The position numbers were made by a program, and so were the translations under genes. 64,000 bases of DNA from positions 496,001 to 560,000 of the forward strand of contig RSEE01000022.1 in NCBI GenBank assembly GCA_003971905.1, given 5' to 3'. Below, one piece after another: positions 59,037 through 64,000 of this stretch (position 1 is its first letter; every line of letters begins with the position of its first letter). Source of the DNA: Moniliella sp. 'wahieum' (Eukaryota; Basidiomycota; Moniliellomycetes; Moniliellales; Moniliellaceae). The notes below the pieces were generated by a model, which saw only the letters and a list, made by a program, of their open reading frames with translations, ran no database searches and was not told the origin of the DNA.

Positions 59037-59837
59037 CTAGACAACTTGACACCTTCTCCGCCCGACAAGCCCTGATCGGTAAAAAATCTGCGCACGCCCC
59101 GTTTAGTCAAGTCGTTCAGTGCGGCGCGCAGCAGCGGCAGGGGAAGGTTGCGATGTTCTGTGAGCAGCCAAGCAGTCAGTACGGATGAGCCAGCAGATGA
59201 TGAGGGCACAACGGCGGCTTTGGACTTACCAGTGGTCTGGACATGTGGCCCCTCCGTGAGCTCAAAAGAGTCATGATCGACTTGTTTTGGCCAGTTTCCT
59301 TTACCTGCCAGAGCGAGACCAAGCGAAGCGGGTCAGCAACAAGGGTAGAAAATGGTAGCAGTGACAGAAGACGTACCCAGTTGTAGATGATCTCCCCCCA
59401 CTCTTCTGGTCGCGCCAGAAGATCCAGAAGCGGGTAGCATCGTCCTTGGCCTTCTTTCCGGTAAGTATCGGGCCGCGGCCGTCATCCCACGCCGCCCGAC
59501 CTGACTGAACCAGATGGGCAGCAATGACGCGGGCAAAGGCCGGGTTAATACGGCGGTTGATGGCCTGGTTGAAGAACAAGTCCGATCCAAGTGTCAGACC
59601 GCCTTGTCGTTGTTCGTTTTCAGCAGGAGGTGCCTCGGTCAAGTCCACGTAAAAGGCGCGGTGCTGTCGCGCATAACTCAAGATCAAGTTGGTCCAGGCA
59701 TCGAGTTGAGCGCTCGCCGTTTCAACGTGGGGCTGAGGAGTGAAGAAAGGAGGGAAAGAGTAGAGGCTGGGCCAGACAAAGCTCGGTGGGCCGGTGGGGG
59801 CGGCAACACGCGGAAAAGCAACAGATGGTTGGGACAT
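59037..59837 (-). CDS. VPS25: ESCRT-II subunit Vps25
   Basis: Component of ESCRT-II, which sorts ubiquitinated cargo into multivesicular endosomes and binds Vps20. Three exons: 59837-59377, 59304-59230 and 59157-59037, introns 59305-59376 and 59158-59229 (both GT-AG). N-terminal winged helix: FVWPSLYSFPPFFTPQPHVE, QLDAWTNLILSYARQHRAFY, LFFNQAINRRINPAFARVIA, ATRFWIFWRDQK, then EIIYNW, VKETGQNKSIMTLFELTEG, LPLPLLRAALNDLTKRG and GVKF near the end. The FPPFFTPQP motif and the TGQN motif are characteristic. Frame breaks near 59,393, 59,248, 59,075 and at the last codons fit single-base losses. About 230 residues. Confidence 0.93.
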
Positions 59838-60464
59838 CCGAATCGTAAGCTGATCAGGGATGGGAGCAGGTGGGAACCCGAGTGCGGCTCTGCGACGGGG
59901 GATGAGAGTAGAGCAATGGTTACGCACGACACGACAAAGGTGACGAAGCGGAAGAAGGCACGGCGCGACACGGCACGTTCCTCCTCAAGCGTACGGGCTG
60001 CGCTGAATATGCGCCGCAAGTTGGGGAAGGCCATACGCTTGGCCCTGTGGGCGATCCAGACGATGTGCGAACGGCGGGCGATGGAGCAGCCGCAGAGCGA
60101 GTGGTAGGCGCAGGAGGCGCTTTGGCTACCTCGCTCTCCCCAAGATAAGGAGGCCTGCCAGGCCTACCTCCTAAGGCCCAAGGGCGCTCGCTGCCCATTC
60201 CGCCATTCCGCCCCGCGGCAGGCCAAGGGCTGGCTTTCTGAAATGGACGAACCAGGGGGAGGCCCTGAAGGGACATGGCCATATTCATTTCCTCTTTCTT
60301 CTATCGTCAGCTCTGGGAGAAACAACAGATGGCATTCGTCTCTACCTCTCGATGGGCCACCAACAGTAAAGGGAGACGTCATGGATGATGGGAAGATGGT
60401 TGGCAAACGCAGGGCTAAAACACGGAGAACATCACACGAGGCACGGCCAGACTGTTCTCGTCCA
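59838..60464. other. Intergenic region between Vps25 and Atg11
   Basis: Vps25 promoter and Atg11 3' region (both genes on the minus strand). GGCCTGCCAGGCC-type palindrome near 60,152. No further gene is supported, though the Atg11 stop is uncertain and could lie further right. Confidence 0.4.
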
Positions 60465-63400
60465 TCAATGTTTGGAATGGAGGAAAATGCACTTGCGATG
60501 CCTGCTCTGTTCCTGCTCAAGCAAAAGCCGCCGGAGCGATTCAGAAGCGGTGGAAGATCGACTAGTTGGCACAGTCGGCGTAGGCCGCTTGAAGGCCAAT
60601 CCGCCCTGTGCCGCGGCAAGGTGGGAGGCCGATGAACGACACTGCTCTCCCCCCTCATTCGAAGGGCGATTTTCCTCGGCTTCCCACTGCGGCCCAAGCT
60701 CCTGTCCTTCTTGTGGGGTGGCCAAGCCGGGACCGGCAAAGGGGGTGCTGCTAGCCAGCCCATAGCTCTCTGCTGCAATCGACGATCCAGAGACCGATGT
60801 TGCCGGACCCGAGACGATGCCAAGGCCAATTGAGCAGCCGCTCTGGGACCCTTGGCAGAGATGGAAACTAAGCTGTGCGCCGCACTTGCCGTCGAACGTC
60901 CCGAATGGGAACGAGCGCCAAAGGAGCCTGGGGTACTCCCTGGGTTGGACAGCTTCCTTGCTCTGCTTCGACCGACTGTACGTGCACGACATGGGACGGG
61001 ACTGGGGACCCCGACGGCACACCTGCCGTTCCTGTCTCTGTTACTGCTGCCGCGCTTAGGGCCTCGCCTCCCAAGCGAGCACGCCAATTTGAGGGGAAGG
61101 CAGGGACCCGACTGTGGGGCCCGACCGAGGTTACCCATTTCAGCGATCTCGGCCTCGATCCCAAACCAAGAGGAGAGGCAGATACGCCCACATCCGACAC
61201 AGCTGGCGGCAGTGCTGAAGCTGGCGACGACGAGAAAGGGTTGGTGACATCAGCTGGGATGGAGCTCACCCTGGCGCGACGGGGGATCGGGACGGCTACT
61301 GCGGCGGTGGCGCCATCAGGTGCGAATCGCCCCACCGAGGGAGACCGGTTCTGGCGGGATCAAAAGCTGCTAGTGGGGCAGAGACAGGGCGCAAAGAAGG
61401 CGCGGCCTTACCGTGTCCAGAATCCCGCCACTGGAAGCGCCACCACCTTGGTTTGCCGCTATGGCTGCTCCCGGCGAGGTACCAGCGCTCCTCAAACCAG
61501 GCGAGGAGGCTCTCAAACCCCACTGCGCCCACTCCTGCAGGATTGGTGAGTCTTCTGGACAAGTTGGGATGCACCTCCGCGTGCGAGTCATCCATGGCGC
61601 ACTCGCCACGGGTGTAACAGGATCCGGGATTTTGGGTTCCAGTTCAGGTGTGGAGACATGGACAGTGACTGGGGGGAAGTAGCGGGCTGAGGAGGAGGAG
61701 CCACCTGGGATCCCAAAGGTGGTGTCGTTCGTGGTCGAGGCGGGGGCTTGCGCGTGTCGCCTGCCCCGGCGCTGAAGGATAGAGGGGGTAGACGGCAATG
61801 CAGTGGCTGGATTCGAGGGCGTGGTACTCCACCGCATCCAGAACATAGTATGTAAGCCCTATCGGGAGACGGAAGGGGTTCGTCATAACTGTCTCGAAGT
61901 CGTCAGGATGAGTGGGGGATGCATGGGATGCGGCCGAGTCGTCGTTGGCGGGTACCACCACCAGAGGCTCGGCCGAGCCAGCAGTATAGACTGCCACTCG
62001 GGTCACGCGCGCCACTAGCCAATGTTTCCCATGGACGAGGGAGGCCGTGTGCGCGGCACTTTCTTCCGGCCCAGCTGAGAAGGGGAGGCAGGTGTTCAAA
62101 AAGTGGTGCGGAGCGGAGACGTTAAACGCAGCCCAGGACGGAGCCGTGGAGGGCGTCCCGCCCGTGTTAGAGTCGCGTGTTTAGGAAGGAAGAGAGCCAA
62201 ATCACCGGGAAGAAACGAGGTAAAAGCTAGATGATCGCCATCAGGCCGGGTGAAAAACGGTCGAGCATGAGCAGGAAGCGCATGCGCAAGGGCCCGACTC
62301 GATGAGACGGGCTGGGGAATGGATGCCGTGGGAGGCGGTAGGGAAGTACCGGCGCCCGCGGCACCCAAGTTACCTAATGGCGTGGTAGCGGCTGCCCCAC
62401 TACGTGTGCGCACGCGGTCGAGATTGTCCTTGACCGAACGGTAGGCCTTCGTCCACTTCTTTACTACTCGCACCAGGCTCTCTAGCTTGACCTTTGCCTC
62501 AGAGGAGATAGTCGACGGAGTAAAGACAGCGTACACATGTCCCAGCGCCAACTCGAGATCGAGCAAATCTTGATCCATAGCGCCAAAGTCCAAGTGCCCG
62601 TCCCCTAACACACGGTCAGGGGCAGTCATCACGCTAGCCTTGTCCACTGATTCGGTTCCCACCGATCTTTTTCATATGTCCGTCCTCGAGATGGCGAAGA
62701 TAGGGGCTTGCGTTCATCCGAATGTGTGGCAGCCAAAGACTTTGCACCAACCGGCCTTCGGCCGGTTTCGGGGGAGTAGAGAGAACCCTGACCGGGGATG
62801 GCCGTCAACGTAGCAGAGGTAAACGGTTGGTGCGTCACTGGGACCGACCTCGGCGAGAATGCGGGAGAGCTATGTTTACCCAAGGAAGCAGGCCCACCAG
62901 TGTTGTGGTTCCGGCGAGAACATCCGCCGCCGATTTGGAGCGTGGGCGCACAACCAACGAGGTATCCTTCGCGGGCATAGTCTGAGCAGCAGCTGGCACG
63001 CCCATCTTGGGTGCAAGGGCCACCAAGGCTGTAATTAACTCCTGTGACGCCGCGTCCTGAGCGTGATCTAGCTTGGCGTCCTCTCCGCTTGAGGGCGCGC
63101 CAGATGTGGAAACCAGACCATCTCGCGATGGAGAGGTTGCTGTGGACGCTGGGGCCATAGAGGAATGCGCTGAGGCCCGACTCGCCAGCGCGGGCATGGC
63201 CAAGAGTGCTGCTCGGACAGCTAGGAGAGAATGTGCCCACTGAGCTGATGCTGATAGCAGCGCTATGTACCGTTCATTTGCCGTTGCCGCCGCCGTATCT
63301 GCAGCCTGCCTTGCCCGCTCGGCAGAGTCTACGCGGCGAGTTAACTGGACATGGTCTTCGTCGGCAGCCGAAAGTTGCGCCCTCAAAGCGGCCAATGCCT

Positions 63401-64000
63401 CTGTCAAGCATCAGCGTCTGCCGCGGCGCACGCTGCTCGGCGTGCCGAACCCAGGTCGCGCGTGGCCGAGTCCACATCCACCTGTAGTCTGGCAACCAAG
63501 GCAGCGTCAGCATCCGCCTCAGCCCGGGCTGACCGCTTGATCCGTTCTTTCTCATGCTCAGCATTCCTTGTAGCCTCTTGCTGCCGGTAAGTTGGGCCGG
63601 AGAGACACCACTTCTGCGCGGAGCTCGGCCGCCTCAGTCTGGGCGGCAACCAACTCAGCACGATGCAGAGGTGACTCTCGGGAACCTGCTTAGCCTTGGC
63701 TTCCGCCGCAGCTTGGGCGGCTGAGCGGCAGCGACCAGATCGACCTGATTTGCACCTTGCTGGGCTGCGGCGAGCGACTCTTCCAGTTCAGAAATGCGTA
63801 GCGCATCGTCTTCGGCGGCTTGATGGGCTCGCGATCGGCGCGGCGGAGTGACTCAAGCTCCTTCTGCTGAGCCTTCATGACATCGGACAAATTCAGATAA
63901 TGTTGCGCAGTGTCCGCTTGGGCACGAAGATGGCGCACGGTTGCTTGGAGCTCCTCCATCTCGGCCGCTTTGCGATGTGCTTCTCCTCGGTCGCGGGTTA
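60465..64000 (-). CDS. ATG11: Autophagy scaffold Atg11 (5' part outside window)
   Basis: Scaffold for selective autophagy that links cargo receptors to the Atg1 kinase. The right edge cuts the gene. 63,960-62,850 encodes a coiled coil (ELQATVRHLRAQADTAQHYL, MKAQQKELESLRRADRE, ARQAADTAAATANERYIALL). Then LLDLELALGHVYAVFTPSTI at about 62,580, a charged linker, and the Atg11 C-terminal domain from about 62,225: FTSFLPGDLALFLPKHATLT, AFNVSAPHHFLN, HGKHWLVARVTRVAVY, NPFRLPIGLTYYVLDAVEYH. A Ser/Pro/Ala-rich tail follows (TFGIPGGSSSSARYFPPVTV and SIAAESYGLASSTPFAGPGL), for which I place the stop at 60,465 with low certainty. Many frame changes occur along the tail, so introns and sequence errors cannot be separated there. 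Confidence 0.8.

Noticed and set aside
1-64000. Retroelement, virus-like or CRISPR content
   Set aside because: No reverse transcriptase, integrase, capsid or long terminal repeat pattern was recognised, and the tandem repeats lack regular spacers.

Overview
The window is nuclear DNA of a filamentous or dimorphic fungus, most likely a basidiomycete. Introns are short (about 55-205 bases) with GTRNGT donors and YAG acceptors. Ribosomal-protein genes carry introns right after the start codon. The gene set (Atg11, DUF1769 protein, RasGEF with PH domain, YAT-type amino acid permease, GCN4-type bZIP) is fungal. I cannot name a species from the sequence; Ustilaginomycotina is only a guess.

Layout, left to right: a RasGEF gene (minus, running off the left edge); a repeat-rich 7.7 kb gap holding a candidate TIR element; an amino acid permease; ribosomal stalk protein P1; an acyl-CoA synthetase; an intron-bearing tRNA-Lys(CTT); a small unknown gene; a RING protein; a CAMK-type kinase; a GPI-anchored alpha/beta-hydrolase-like protein; a bZIP factor; a small one-TM protein; a concentrative nucleoside transporter; the E1 subunit of 2-oxoglutarate dehydrogenase; the divergent pair uL23/uL22; a DUF1769 protein; eS24; the ESCRT-II subunit Vps25; and the C-terminal part of the autophagy scaffold Atg11, which runs off the right edge.

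The genes do not form one pathway. They are mostly housekeeping genes: translation (P1, uL23, uL22, eS24, tRNA-Lys), mitochondrial metabolism (KGD1, perhaps the small TM protein), transport (permease, CNT), signalling (RasGEF, kinase, bZIP) and vacuolar traffic/autophagy (Vps25, Atg11). One apparent link is a TAGGGTT (telobox/Tbf1-like) element upstream of all four ribosomal-protein genes and also upstream of KGD1, the CNT gene and the RasGEF gene.

Two cautions. First, almost every conserved gene has one to three reading-frame breaks that can each be explained by loss of one base, usually in a short homopolymer, with the protein continuing perfectly in the next frame. This looks like uncorrected long-read assembly error, not gene decay, so CDS spans are given as overall extents. 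Second, the intergenic DNA is unusual: runs of short near-palindromic words (GTGACTA, GTCACCG, CTTCAAG, GTTGAAC, GCTGAG), several minisatellites and at least three dispersed repeat families. I saw no retroelement or virus-like coding sequence, no rRNA and no CRISPR array.
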